Positions 43,739 to 44,120 of a stretch of 44,120 nucleotides of DNA are shown one piece after another; position 1 is the stretch's first letter, and each line of letters opens with the position of its first letter. The translations under genes were made by a program, and so were the position numbers. This DNA is from Candidatus Hydrogenedentota bacterium (GTDB lineage Bacteria > Hydrogenedentota > Hydrogenedentia > Hydrogenedentales > CAITNO01). The stretch is from assembly GCA_903893795.1 (NCBI GenBank), contig CAITNO010000011.1, forward strand, positions 1 through 44,120. Reading direction: 5' to 3'. The notes beneath the pieces are model-generated. The model ran no database searches, had not been told where the DNA came from, and saw nothing but the letters and a program-made list of their open reading frames with translations.

Positions 43739-44120
43739 GGGTATATGACCGCAGGCATCGCACGAACGGTCAGAAAAGAGATTCCCGATGTTACGCGCAG
43801 GATGCGGTCAATCACGGGATGATTATAGAGGGAATCGCCGCATCACTTCGAGGAGTGGAACAGGCACGCGCTTTTGGCCATGACCAGAGCACAGGGAGGG
43901 TTTGAACCACAGAGGGTACGGAGGGGCACAGAGGAAGCAGGGGAGGTTAAAGAGTTCTTAACCACGGAATTCAGGGAGTGTCACGAATGGCACTGACTTA
44001 AGGGGTTTGCTCGATTAGGCGCTGTTTCATGATGCTCCTTGGCTTGTTTAGCCGGTCGTATTCCTTGGGTCTTCGCTTTATGGCGCGGGGCTCTATTCGG
44101 TCGGGCCTTTCTGGAACGAC
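43739..44120. other. Non-coding right end of the window
   Basis: No gene seen. TATAAT read on the - strand at 43827-43822 may be the -10 of the SGNH gene. From about 43903, accacagagggtacggaggg and similar A/G-rich text looks like a dispersed intergenic repeat. Confidence 0.4.

Overview
The window is GC-rich and reads as chromosomal DNA of a bacterium with a Gram-negative type envelope: it encodes a Pal-type OmpA lipoprotein, a CpoB-like periplasmic TPR lipoprotein, a DegP/HtrA protease and several exported proteins. The mix of large secreted TIM-barrel/DUF4091 proteins, an exosortase-family enzyme, a DUF1573 protein and many short palindromic repeats is typical of uncultured Hydrogenedentota/Lentisphaerota/Planctomycetota-like lineages. 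That placement is inference; no rRNA gene is present to test it.

Layout. (1) 1-7.2 kb: a secreted DUF6259-like putative glycosidase (+), a convergent MFS transporter (-), then a tightly coupled + operon of an exosortase H-like protein with a large internal insertion, a small partner membrane protein and a cellobiose/N-acylglucosamine 2-epimerase-family enzyme. (2) 7.2-15.9 kb: a - strand operon, read from 15.9 down to 7.2 kb, of an FG-GAP propeller/DUF4091 giant protein, a TIM-barrel-like protein, a REP-associated tyrosine transposase (RAYT), another exported hydrolase-like protein and a 54-residue protein. REP palindromes lie at both ends of the RAYT gene and inside the 3' end of the gene before it. 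(3) 15.9-16.3 kb: a non-coding block of tandem hairpin-rich repeats. (4) 16.3-22.0 kb: a - strand operon htrA-folM-folB-folK-folE-gdpD-HD hydrolase, with almost no spacing. (5) 22.5-26.5 kb: tRNA-Pro, then an MrfA/MrfB (YprA/YprB) helicase-exonuclease pair with a compound REP built into their junction. (6) 26.6-33.6 kb: CCA-adding enzyme, DUF2339 membrane protein, EngB GTPase and Lon protease. (7) 33.6-36 kb: an AT-richer gap, a 41-residue membrane protein with a good promoter and ribosome-binding site, then pal and cpoB ending in a strong terminator. (8) 36-40.2 kb: BadF-type sugar kinase, DUF1573 protein, double zinc-ribbon protein and UDP-sugar pyrophosphorylase in one + operon, ended by a long stem-loop. 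(9) 40.2-44.1 kb: tRNA-Asp, a ferritin-like diiron protein with a near-consensus promoter, a nitrilase, and a convergent SGNH/TPR membrane-anchored hydrolase.

Themes. Carbohydrate handling (secreted hydrolase-like proteins, epimerase, amino-sugar kinase, nucleotide-sugar pyrophosphorylase) runs through regions 1, 2 and 8. Pteridine synthesis dominates region 4. Regions 5 and 6 hold genome and protein maintenance. The most unusual items are the exosortase-like pair, the REP/RAYT system whose repeats have become protein-coding tails of neighbouring genes, and the hairpin repeat block near 16.2 kb. No rRNA, CRISPR array, prophage or plasmid function is visible.
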